Shown here: positions 46,736 to 55,400 of the stretch, piece after piece | Layout of the letters: the number at the start of each line of letters is the position of its first letter | Position numbering within the stretch: position 1 is the stretch's first letter | Source of the DNA: Alteromonadaceae bacterium | GTDB lineage: Bacteria; Pseudomonadota; Gammaproteobacteria; Enterobacterales; Alteromonadaceae | Direction: 5' to 3' | DNA length: 64,000 nucleotides | Assembly (NCBI GenBank): GCA_014872785.1 | Contig: WKFJ01000045.1 | Location: forward strand, 1-64,000 | Program-made: the position numbers and the translations under genes | Notes under the pieces: generated by a model | Told to the model about the DNA's origin: nothing | Seen by the model: only the letters and a program-made list of their open reading frames with translations | Databases searched by the model: none

Positions 46736-47914
46736 CTATTCAAACGTGCCTTTAACGATTGCTCTGCCCTCACTAACCAAACAGCGACCTTTGGCGTAAA
46801 CTTGCTCTAACAATAATCTGTCTTTAGTTGCGATAACGAGATCAGCGTCCGCGCCAACTTCAATCCTGCCTTTGTGTTTTAATTTTAGTAAATCAGCGGG
46901 TGAACGAGTTACAGAGGCCACAGCCAGCTCCATCGGCACATCGAATTCCAAAACAGCTTGCTGCAAAGCCTCATACAAACTTCGTACTCTACCGACTTCT
47001 AAACCAACTAACTCTCCATTGTCGTCAAATACCGGTAGACTGGCATTACCGTCTGAACTCATGGTTAACTGAGAAACAGGTACTCCTTGTTTCAGGCAGT
47101 ATGCAAGTGCATGGGCAGCCAACATCTCACCTTCATCAATAAACTTCTGATTAGTGCTGGTTGTAAAATCTATGTAACCGCCACCTTTAGCCCATTCAAT
47201 TCCGGCATCAACTAAGGCTTGGTTGCGGTTTATGTGTGTTGGATAGAACTGAGTAACAGGTAAATCGGATTTTTCGATAGCATCATGGAGTAGATGCAAC
47301 ATGCTATCGCTGTCACCCACATGGATACTCACAATACCCGCTTTACCAGAAATCATACCGCCAACCCTTGCCTCGGATGCAACTCGCATCAACTCACTGG
47401 AGCGCAATTGTGACGAGCGGTGATCGGCGATAGCCACTTCCCCAATACCAACAAATTTATCGATGAGAATGATATCGTCAGTGACATTATCCAACACTGT
47501 TCTTGCGGGCAATTGATAGGAGCCAGTATGGCAATATGTAGACAAACCTTCGGTCTCTAGCGCATGCGCTTTGGCTAACAAATCCGATAGCGTTCTGGTT
47601 GTGGCATCCGTCCCTAGAACCCCGACTAATGTTGTGACACCGCCTAGCGTTGCATCTGTCAATTGCATTTGCGGCGTTCGAGTATGAAACCCGCCTTCAC
47701 CACCGCCCCCGGTGATGTGCACCAAACTGTCCACCAAACCAGGCATAAGCACCTTGCCACGTCCATCTATAGTATTGAATATTGAATCGGGAGCGGACAT
47801 TTTACTCTGTAAATCAGCCTCAATAGCCGCAATGCGTTTGTCTGTTATGAGTACATCGACTTCGCCCAGATATTCCGGCGCGTATACTTCTATGTTAGTG
47901 ATTAATGTAATCAT
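46736..47914 (-). CDS. iadA: Isoaspartyl (beta-aspartyl) dipeptidase, IadA family, altered metal site
   Basis: This amidohydrolase (392 aa) is predicted to cleave beta-aspartyl dipeptides, such as beta-Asp-Arg from cyanophycin. Retained family motifs are GGGGEGG and RTP near residue 70-81, ADHRSS (163-168), IHVGDS, PTHINRN and MSSDGNAS (metal/catalytic His, His and Asp). Two canonical ligands of E. coli IadA are changed: the first His of HxH is Leu64 (DSLVH) and the carboxylated Lys is Glu159 (GIGEVAIADHR). A mononuclear centre like that of NagA is possible. It follows the YfcC permease by 4 bp in one operon. Confidence 0.85.
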   Translation of the reverse strand: MITLITNIEVYAPEYLGEVDVLITDKRIAAIEADLQSKMSAPDSIFNTIDGRGKVLMPGLVDSLVHITGGGGEGGFHTRTPQMQLTDATLGGVTTLVGVLGTDATTRTLSDLLAKAHALETEGLSTYCHTGSYQLPARTVLDNVTDDIILIDKFVGIGEVAIADHRSSQLRSSELMRVASEARVGGMISGKAGIVSIHVGDSDSMLHLLHDAIEKSDLPVTQFYPTHINRNQALVDAGIEWAKGGGYIDFTTSTNQKFIDEGEMLAAHALAYCLKQGVPVSQLTMSSDGNASLPVFDDNGELVGLEVGRVRSLYEALQQAVLEFDVPMELAVASVTRSPADLLKLKHKGRIEVGADADLVIATKDRLLLEQVYAKGRCLVSEGRAIVKGTFE

Positions 47915-47918
47915 GATT

Positions 47919-49400
47919 TTATTGATACCCTATCATCACAGCAACAATCATGGTTGTTACCGACATCGAAAATAAAATAAGAAACAGCTTCCAAGCGAAC
48001 TTAGCCCAGGTACTCCAATCCAAACGCGCTACCCCAAGGCAACCGATTAAAGACGCCGATGTTGGGATGATAATGTTGGTAAGACCATCTCCTAGTTGAA
48101 ATGCCAAGACAGCAATTTGTCTGGATACACCGACCAAATCAGATAATGGCGCCATCAGTGGCATAGTTAATGCTGCTTGCCCCGAGCCGGAAGCCAGAAA
48201 GAAATTAAAAATAGACTGGAAAACATACATAAAAATGGCTGAACCTGTTTCTGGTATACCCGACATTAGGTTCCCAGCAGAGTGCAAAATGGTGTTTAGT
48301 ACTGATGGTGTTGTCGCGTCATCACCGCCAAGTAGTAAAACAATCCCTTTGGCCATGCCTACTATCAACGCCGCGGGCAATAACTCTTTAGCACCTTTTT
48401 GAAACGCTTCTGACACCCCGTTCATCGTCATGCGTTTGGTGACAACACAAATTAGGCCAACCGCGAGTCCCATGGCAAAGAACTGAGTTGCTATTTGTGG
48501 GATGTAATATTCGTGAACAACCACCCCATAAATCACCCATACGATCCCTGCCAACAACGTAAATAGAACTAGGCTATCCGTGTGATTAAATTTTGAATCT
48601 AGAGCATCATTTTGCTGCGCTCTAAAATAGGCATCACTATCATGGCTGAGTGATTTCTCAGGGCATGCTTTTATACTCGCCCCATATTTCATGGTGTAGA
48701 CAATCCCTACCAAGGTAAACACTGCCCACATGGCAATGCGAAACTCGCTGCCTGATAAAAGCGGCACATCTGCTATTCCCTGAGCGATGGCAATGCTAAA
48801 AGGATTCATCCAGGAGGTCGCAAACCCAATCTGGGTGGCTACATAAGTAATCAGTAAAGCCGTGATGGCATCGTATCCCAGCGCAATGACCAAAGGCGTA
48901 AGTACGATACAAAACGCAATGGCTTCTTCACCCATTCCAAATACCGCACCGGCTAATGAAAACAAAAAGAACATCAGTGGGATGATCACAATATCAGCAT
49001 TACGCGCTTCTCTAATCAGCGCCATAATGCCATTATTGACCGCACCAGATTGCATTATTATACCGAAGGCGCCTCCAACAATTAGGATGAACGCAACCAC
49101 GCCCACCGCCGAACTGTTTCTGTCGCCAGACACCATGCCATCAAAGGCGTAATTCAAAAAGCCCGCTTCTTTTCCACCACTAAAGATGGCAGCGCCAGAA
49201 TCATTGGAATCTACAATCTTAAAACTTTCGGGCTGAATAAGCGTTCGGGTCACTTCTTTGCCATCAACTACTTTTGTTACTTCTTGGGTGTCAAAGTAAC
49301 CAGCGGGAACAATGTAGGTCAGAAGCGTGGCTAGCAACACCACAAAAAATAGAATCACGAACGCATCAGGCATTCTATTTGCGAGATTGGAATTGTTCAT
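47919..49400 (-). CDS. YfcC-family (UIT3/ArcD-like) membrane transporter
   Basis: The 493-residue protein has about 12-13 membrane segments and belongs to the YfcC family of predicted amino-acid or peptide-type transporters (PDAFVILFFVVLLATLLTYIVPAGYFDT at the N terminus, SASLIGCLGVARLDW near the C terminus). ATG 49400 is preferred because AGGA lies 6 nt upstream. It is cotranscribed with iadA and divergent from a cyanophycinase-like gene, so beta-aspartyl dipeptides are a plausible substrate. A 24-codon leader ORF lies 146 bp upstream on the same strand. Confidence 0.85.
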   Translation of the reverse strand: MNNSNLANRMPDAFVILFFVVLLATLLTYIVPAGYFDTQEVTKVVDGKEVTRTLIQPESFKIVDSNDSGAAIFSGGKEAGFLNYAFDGMVSGDRNSSAVGVVAFILIVGGAFGIIMQSGAVNNGIMALIREARNADIVIIPLMFFLFSLAGAVFGMGEEAIAFCIVLTPLVIALGYDAITALLITYVATQIGFATSWMNPFSIAIAQGIADVPLLSGSEFRIAMWAVFTLVGIVYTMKYGASIKACPEKSLSHDSDAYFRAQQNDALDSKFNHTDSLVLFTLLAGIVWVIYGVVVHEYYIPQIATQFFAMGLAVGLICVVTKRMTMNGVSEAFQKGAKELLPAALIVGMAKGIVLLLGGDDATTPSVLNTILHSAGNLMSGIPETGSAIFMYVFQSIFNFFLASGSGQAALTMPLMAPLSDLVGVSRQIAVLAFQLGDGLTNIIIPTSASLIGCLGVARLDWSTWAKFAWKLFLILFSMSVTTMIVAVMIGYQ

Positions 49401-49511
49401 AATCATTCCTAAATCGTTTTGTTGTTATTAAAGATAAATTAACTTGCTTTAGCCTAGATGGCGAAGCACAAAAATCGCAAGCCGTTTTGGCAATCAATTA
49501 AATCGAGAAAC

Positions 49512-49529
49512 GTTGCAGCATACTGCAAC
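49512..49529 (-). promoter_or_regulatory. Hairpin 17 nt after the leader ORF stop codon
   Basis: GTTGCAG-4 nt-CTGCAAC, perfect 7-bp stem, downstream of the minus-strand leader ORF (stop at 49547) and about 110 nt before the permease start. Its position mirrors the hairpin at 52342-52359. It is not followed by a strong T-tract. It could instead be a DNA-binding site. Confidence 0.55.
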
Positions 49530-49546
49530 TGTCTACAAGGAAGCGC

Positions 49547-49621
49547 CTATTCGTCGAACCATTCCGACAAGTAGAAGTTAGAAAATGAATTGTGTTGGAA
49601 ATTAAAAATGTTCTTTAACAT
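49547..49621 (-). CDS. 24-aa conserved leader peptide / small protein (copy A)
   Basis: ATG 49621 to TAG 49547. The peptide begins MLK and ends FYLSEWFDE. A second 24-codon ORF at 52247-52321 has the same length, the same first three and last nine residues, and 14 of 24 identities overall. The last 31 nt of the two ORFs differ at only two positions, both synonymous (TAC/TAT for Tyr17 and GAA/GAG for Glu20), a clear sign of selection on the peptide. The Shine-Dalgarno sequence is weak. It lies upstream of the YfcC-iadA operon on the same strand. No known family is recognised. A ribosome-arrest or regulatory role is inferred. Confidence 0.75.
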   Translation of the reverse strand: MLKNIFNFQHNSFSNFYLSEWFDE

Positions 49622-49766
49622 ATCTCATTTCGTCGCCGAGCATAGTTATTCAATCGATAACTTTTTCAACGAACAACTTTATAAAATTACCTTTGAATGA
49701 GTAACCATATTCAGGTTCAATGTCAACAATCGTAGCACAAATTATCCATAATCTGGACACAAAAAT

Positions 49767-51542
49767 ATGAATCAAATCGTTCATTTTTTAAAAACAAATA
49801 CACTATTCCCTCTCCTTTTAGTCGTCGCTTTACATTTTTCAAATTCAGCTCAAGCAGCGGGAAATAGTGAGGTCTCCTATAACTTAGTGCTTGCAGGTGG
49901 CGGGCTAAAAACCTGTGCGAGCATGAGTCTATCAAGCTGCAAAACAGATTCGTTTTCAGAATCGGCTAAACGCGCCAATCAATTTCATTTTTCGTCAGAT
50001 TCTGTAGATAGATTTAAACAAAGCCAGGTATTTAAAAAACAGAATGAAATAATCAAATCGCGTTTTAATACCATTCTCGAACATTTTTATGCATCACCAA
50101 TCACAATATCCGGTGGTGTAAGGGAAATAGCGCAGGAGTTTGAAAAGCACGCTGCAGGCTTTAGCGGTATCGATTTCGTTTATGACCTGCCCAATGACAT
50201 TTATTACGCTTTACAGGATTTTTTTGAAACCGCTAATGAGCGACGAGAAGAAGTCAATCTACGAGAAAACAAAAGCACTAAAGTGGCACAGATTTACATG
50301 GATTTTGTTACTCAGGCCAATTTGAAGCGTGCACCAAGTGATGAACAGCTTAGAATTGGTGTACTGACCTCTTCCTCAAGAGACGCATTCGCTTCTGCCG
50401 ATTTTTATCAGGCAGCTTTTGAAAACGCAGCAAAATTGGCGGTCCCCAACGTAAAAGTCATTGTTGAATGGATCCCGCTCGATGAAAGTTTAAGTTACGC
50501 TATTCAGATGCAGCAAAAAGGGTTTGATTTGTGTGATCAACTCGATAGTTTAAAAGCCCAAAGGCTCGTATTTAATAGACACGTGGCCTATCCCGTAAAA
50601 GCCAAATTACAGACTGACATCTGTAAAAAACCAGACTCTCTTATTGTTACCTTTCAAAGTCTGCATGGATTATTTATCAATGGTGGTGACCAGAGCAAAA
50701 CCTTAAATACCTTAGTTACTCATGATGGAAAAGACACCCGATGGCTTAGCATTGTCAAAACCAAATTGCACCAGGGAACTCTTATTCTAGGTGGCACAAG
50801 TGCAGGCACCGCAGTGCAGGCTGGTGGCATTTTTAACTACCGACAAATTCCTATGATCTCTAGCGGTGATTCTGAGGTTGCATTTATAAGGGGAGGATTT
50901 GCACTCCCCCCTCCTCCATTTGGTTGTGAAAAGGACAAGAATTGCCCACATGGTTTGCTCGAAGACGATCTCACATTTAATCCTAGAGGTGGACTGGGAA
51001 CCTTCACTCTTGGGATCACAGACACACACTTCTCAGAACGAGATAGAGAGGCGCGGTTAGCACTTTTGAACATGCAAACAAAAACCCGGTTTGGCTTTGG
51101 TGTCGATGAAGCGACCGCTCTATTTGTAGCTCAAGGAAAGAATGACACACAGATGAAAATAGTTGGTGAAGGTGGTGTATTCATAACTGACGTACAAAAC
51201 GGTATTTTCAAAACACAAGCGGGAAAAAACCAGGTAGTTGGACTCAGCCATTATTTGACTGATGGCGATAACATTCTATTTGATGCACAAACACAAGAAA
51301 TGCTTTTCACTTTTTCCCCCGGAAAACAGAAGGTTGTCGAGCCAACCAGTATAAAGGCTCCCGAAAAAGGAGAGTGGAGAAAACAGGTTTACCTACATTG
51401 TGGAACAACAAGTTTTCATCGCTGGTCAGATATGAAAATTGCATTTTTAGTAAACCCGTCACAGGAGACTCAGTTTTTCGCCACTAGCAATAATCCCAAA
51501 CACTGTAGCTATGTTAATTTGCTGTTTGGAATGGAAAACTGA
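49767..51542 (+). CDS. Secreted cyanophycinase-like serine peptidase (S51 family)
   Basis: The 591-residue protein has a signal peptide (about 1-31, SNSAQA) and is probably exported. Family S51 features: the nucleophile motif GGTSAGTAV with Ser345, LFINGGDQSK about 40 residues earlier, and DTHFSERDREARL at 419-431 (the HF-x-x-R-x-R-x-x-RL pattern of cyanophycinases). Cyanophycinases cut the poly-Asp-Arg polymer into beta-Asp-Arg dipeptides. It is longer than intracellular CphB (about 270 aa), like the extracellular CphE type, with an insertion of about 170 residues before the catalytic region. It is divergent from the permease-iadA operon. Confidence 0.85.
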   Translation: MNQIVHFLKTNTLFPLLLVVALHFSNSAQAAGNSEVSYNLVLAGGGLKTCASMSLSSCKTDSFSESAKRANQFHFSSDSVDRFKQSQVFKKQNEIIKSRFNTILEHFYASPITISGGVREIAQEFEKHAAGFSGIDFVYDLPNDIYYALQDFFETANERREEVNLRENKSTKVAQIYMDFVTQANLKRAPSDEQLRIGVLTSSSRDAFASADFYQAAFENAAKLAVPNVKVIVEWIPLDESLSYAIQMQQKGFDLCDQLDSLKAQRLVFNRHVAYPVKAKLQTDICKKPDSLIVTFQSLHGLFINGGDQSKTLNTLVTHDGKDTRWLSIVKTKLHQGTLILGGTSAGTAVQAGGIFNYRQIPMISSGDSEVAFIRGGFALPPPPFGCEKDKNCPHGLLEDDLTFNPRGGLGTFTLGITDTHFSERDREARLALLNMQTKTRFGFGVDEATALFVAQGKNDTQMKIVGEGGVFITDVQNGIFKTQAGKNQVVGLSHYLTDGDNILFDAQTQEMLFTFSPGKQKVVEPTSIKAPEKGEWRKQVYLHCGTTSFHRWSDMKIAFLVNPSQETQFFATSNNPKHCSYVNLLFGMEN

Positions 51543-51814
51543 TAGGAGTAATTTGCTTACCAAAGCCTATTTCCACAGCCCACTCCAAATAGATAAAGGC
51601 TGCTTAACAACCTGTGCATAAATTGTACAAAAAAAACCTTATAACGGTGGATTATTAAACAGCCCGCAACCTTAAAGCATTGATATAGTTAGCAAAAATA
51701 TTTTTTTCAGAAAATCATTTATTAATGTATATAGATTGCGCTACACTTAGTGTTCTCCAATTGTAAATTGACAATACCAGAATTGTCGACTTAGGAAGAT
51801 TTTAGTTAGCGCAC

Positions 51815-51869
51815 GGCTCAATTTGAGCCATTCCCCTAGCCCGGATGTGATTCACATCCGGGTTTTTTT
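51815..51869 (+). terminator. Tandem hairpins ending in a strong intrinsic terminator
   Basis: GGCTCA-ATT-TGAGCC (51815-51829) followed by CCCGGATGTGA-T-TCACATCCGGG (51840-51862) and seven T. It lies 300 nt after the cyanophycinase stop. It is either the end of a long 3' untranslated region or the 3' end of an independent small RNA. Confidence 0.85.
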
Positions 51870-52006
51870 ATGCTCAAAAAACGGGAAACTTTTGGTTTAA
51901 TTTTACACCTGTTTTATGAATCTAATTTGCGATTTTCGAACGCTTCACTGTTATAAATGCACACAAGTGACAAAAAATTTAAAAAAAATCGCTATGAATA
52001 AATATC

Positions 52007-52032
52007 CATACATTTATGCAAACATTCGTATG
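52007..52032. promoter_or_regulatory. LacI-like palindromic sites upstream of the TonB-receptor promoter
   Basis: CATACATTTATG (52007-52018) and CATTCGTATG (52023-52032). The second differs from CATACGTATG (44086-44095) at one position. Located about 80 bp before the -35 box at 52114. Binding by the LacI regulator at 39310-40332 is only a guess. Confidence 0.3.
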
Positions 52033-52113
52033 TTATTAAATATTTATGTAATTGAGTGAATATATTTATCTCACAACTACGTCAATTGTGGTTTTTTGAA
52101 TTCATTTTTTCTC

Positions 52114-52142
52114 TTGACGACGCAGATGACAGGTGTTTTATT
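52114..52142 (+). promoter_or_regulatory. Sigma70 promoter for leader ORF B and TonB receptor
   Basis: -35 TTGACG (52114-52119), 17-bp spacer, -10 TTTATT (52137-52142). It would start RNA at about 52149, giving a leader of about 260 nt that includes the 24-codon ORF. Confidence 0.5.
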
Positions 52143-52190
52143 GTTCAGCCATCGGTCGTTTAAAAAGTGTTTTTTGAGGGCCGTTAGGTA

Positions 52191-52212
52191 ACCCAAGATC
52201 AAACTCTTGGGT
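52191..52212 (+). promoter_or_regulatory. Leader hairpin upstream of ORF B
   Basis: ACCCAAGA-TCAAAC-TCTTGGGT, perfect 8-bp stem with a 6-nt loop in the mRNA leader, 34 nt before the ORF start. No T-tract follows. Confidence 0.6.
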
Positions 52213-52246
52213 AAACATTAGATCATCAACTAGCGGTCAAAAGACA

Positions 52247-52321
52247 ATGTTAAAAAAAGCATTTGGTTTGAGACATTACTGCTACGCCCCCTTCTATTTG
52301 TCGGAGTGGTTCGACGAATAG
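52247..52321 (+). CDS. 24-aa conserved leader peptide / small protein (copy B)
   Basis: ATG 52247 to TAG 52321. The peptide begins MLKKAFGLRH and ends FYLSEWFDE, matching the ORF at 49547-49621 in length, start, His10 and the last nine residues. It ends 87 nt before the ATG of the TonB-dependent receptor, in the same orientation. The middle (residues 11-15) is variable between copies, which argues that the C terminus is the functional part. The ribosome binding site is weak (AAAAGAC). Small-protein, leader-attenuator and peptide-signal roles are all open. Confidence 0.75.
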   Translation: MLKKAFGLRHYCYAPFYLSEWFDE

Positions 52322-52341
52322 CGCCCAGCGTTACTTTCTTA

Positions 52342-52359
52342 TGAGCTAAACACAGCTCA
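52342..52359 (+). promoter_or_regulatory. Hairpin 20 nt after leader ORF B
   Basis: TGAGCT-AAACAC-AGCTCA, perfect 6-bp stem, between the leader ORF stop and the receptor start. The counterpart after copy A is at 49512-49529 with a similar distance (17 nt) to the stop codon. Confidence 0.5.
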
Positions 52360-52408
52360 ACAATTAAAAAAATAATAATTTTCAACAATCGTTGACTGGA
52401 AAAATTTT

Positions 52409-55400
52409 ATGATCACCACAATGAAAGTATTGTTGGGTGCAGCCTTTGCGTTGTCCCCGATAGCGGCCTCGCTCGCGCAGCAAAATGTTCAGACTACAGA
52501 AAATGAGAACGTAGAACGCATTCAAGTAACCGGTTCTAACATCAGAGGTGTCAACCTCGAGGGAACCCAGCCTCTTCAAGTAATTACATCTGAAGACATC
52601 AAAAACTCTGGTGCCACTTCAATTTTTGAACTTTTAAAAGATTTAAATCAAACTCGAGGCGGCCAAGGCACTTTTAGCACAACCGAAAGTGGAGGTACTT
52701 CCACTTCATCACCCGCCGGTCAGGCCGCAGCCTCTTTAAGAGGAATGGGGCCCTCATCGACACTCACTTTGGTTAATGGAAGACGTATTGCCCCTAGTTC
52801 TTTCGCTGCCGGAACCGAAAATTTTGTCGACATCAATAGTATCCCTCTAGCGGCAATAGAGCGAATTGAAGTTTTAGCCACAGGGGCTTCGGCCATCTAC
52901 GGTGCGGATGCCGTTGCCGGAGTTATCAACTACATTCTTAAAAAAGACTATCAAGGCGCTGAAGTAAATTTGTCATACTCTGACAGTACCGAAAATACTG
53001 ATGAGTCAAAAAAGAACATCAATCTAGTTTGGGGGGCAAATGTATTAGGCGGTAACTTGACATTATTTGCCGACCTGTATGATAAAAATGCCTTTGCTGC
53101 GAATAATCGAGAAGCGACAGCGACTCCCTTGCTGGTGAATAGCTACTCTTATCTACCAAAACTCCCCTATCCCAATATTTACTATTTTTCGTCCAGAGAT
53201 GGTAACGAATTAGCAAACCCAAATTGTCCATTTGCCACTACCACAACGGAGTTTGGAGAGGAAATCTGTGCCTACTACGGTAACGACGATGTGCTGCTTG
53301 ACTCTGAATTAGAGTCATATTCTACAGGGGCAATCTACACCAAAAACCTTGGTGGCATAGAGTGGAATACCGATGTATTTTTCAGCAATACCAAGTCGGT
53401 AGCACTTTCAAGACCTGCGCCAATCAACGACGAATTTGATGGCGAAGGTCCGTTCGTACCCTACAGTGCTCTGGACATTTACAGTGAACAACAGCTGCTA
53501 AATTGGCAGGGAGTATCGAGGCCCTTTGATATCATTTGGGATGACCCATTTAGCACACAAGCCGGTCAGCGCTTAATTGGTTTTCGTTACGACGCGAGAT
53601 TTAGCGACCCACGTACAGTTGAAAACGAAACACAGTCCTTTAGAGTGGCATCGAGCTTACAAGGTGAAATTAATGATTGGCTTTGGGAAGTGGGTACGAC
53701 CTACTCTCGCTCAGAATCAGACCAAGTCGCTATTGCGGGAATTTATAATCGATATCAATATACGGCAGCTGTGCACGGTGAATTATGTTCCGACGGTTCG
53801 ATCGCTAATTACGATCAAGATGCCGACAGTCTTAGCTGTGCTTCCGGCTCCCTGTTAAACGCTTTCAACCCCTTTGTTATCGGTGACGCAGAAAATGATT
53901 CGGTACTTGCCGCAACCCAAGCTATGCCGACTCGAAACGGGCAAAGTTCAGTCTGGAGCGTCGATGCGAAAATCAATGGCGAATTGATGGAATTCGGTGA
54001 TGATTACATTCGTGCTGCCTTTGGTGTTGAGTTTAGAAAAGAAGACTTACGCGATATCCCTTCACTTGATTCTCGAGCTGATTTTAATAATGGTTATTTA
54101 GTTGATGTTTTTGGTTTTGGATCGAGTCTTGCCAGAGCAGATAGAAGCCAGTTTGGCGCTTTCTCTGAATTACATGTTCCTCTGCATGATACAGTCGAAC
54201 TACAAATAGCCGCTCGCTATGACGATTATGACGACTTTGGTAGCACGGTAAATCCGAAGTTTGGCATTGCCTTTAGACCAAATGATGAAGTGGTACTTCG
54301 CGGGAGTTGGGCAACTTCATTTAGAGCGCCGTCGCTCACACAAGCTGGAGTGGAACTGAGAACGACACAATCAACATTTGATTGCGCGTCGAATGCAGAC
54401 GTAGCCAACCTATATTGCGAAGGTGAAGGCCGCGAGCGCTCTACTAATACGTTAGAGTTAGGTAATCCAAATCTTAAAGCCGAGGAATCTGAGTCTTTAA
54501 GTTTTGGAATGGCTTGGAGCCCAACAAAAGACACCACCATTACCGTTGACTATTGGGCGTTTGACCACGAAAAAATTGTTGATACAAACATGACTGGTAT
54601 TCTGGCTCGTGCTATTACCGATGACTCTTTACGTCACTGCGGATTGGTACCTAATGGTGAAATTGGCATTTCTTACGATACTGCAATTTGTCGAGATGAA
54701 TACGTCTTAGTAGCAGATATCGATGGTGAAAGAGTACCCGTTGATCCACAAGGTAACGTGATTGTTGATGACAATGGTGACCTATTACCTGAATACGATG
54801 ATTTCTTTTATTCTCAAGTTACGGACAATAGTGGAAATCTCATTCATGAATCCGGCGCAGACCTAGATCAAATCTTGGAACGCTTTATTTTGTTGGCCGA
54901 CCCGCGCAATCAGGAACTTGATCTGTTTAGAGACCATGTTATTCCGCTTGAAAATACAGGAACACAAAAGCTTTCGGGTATTGATATAGATATTGCACAA
55001 GATTTTGATATGTGGGGAGGCACCTTATCGATTGATGCTGACTGGACTCACTATCTTTCGTTTGAACGCAATAAACCGGGATCAGATGAAATAGAGGAAC
55101 TTATCGGCACTTATCGCTATCCCGAAAATATCGCTAATTTGCGCATTGGCTGGGGTAATAGAGACTATTTTGGCAGTTTCACTGTTCGTTACACCGATAG
55201 CTATCAAGATGATATCAGCGGTTTGCGTGGACGAGAAATTGATGAAATAGAGTCACTCGGAGCACTTAATGCAAATGGTGAACGTGATGTTGACTCGTGG
55301 ACAATTGTAGATGCCAATTTTGGGATGGACTTTCAAAACGCGCAGCTAAGCGTAAATATTGACAATCTATTTGACGAAGCTCCGCCGGTTGTTTACGGCG

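Larger units (their letters stand above)
49401..49766. other. Divergent regulatory region of the cyanophycin locus
   Basis: The 366-bp region holds the minus-strand leader ORF at 49547-49621, a hairpin on each side of it (49512-49529; AGTTAT-7 nt-ATAACT at 49644-49662), and a consensus -35 box TTGACA on the minus strand (49726-49721) without a good -10 box. Confidence 0.6.
51543..52408. other. Long intergenic region before the TonB receptor
   Basis: The 866-bp AT-rich region contains, in order, a two-hairpin terminator-like structure (51815-51869), LacI-like palindromes (52007-52032), a sigma70 promoter (52114-52142), a hairpin (52191-52212), the 24-codon leader ORF (52247-52321) and a second hairpin (52342-52359). 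Between 51543 and 51800 nothing definite is visible. Confidence 0.6.

Noticed and set aside
52291-52321. 31-nt repeat as a shared protein-binding site (with 49547-49577)
   Set aside because: The repeat is in frame with two equal-length ORFs and differs only at synonymous positions, so coding is the better explanation.
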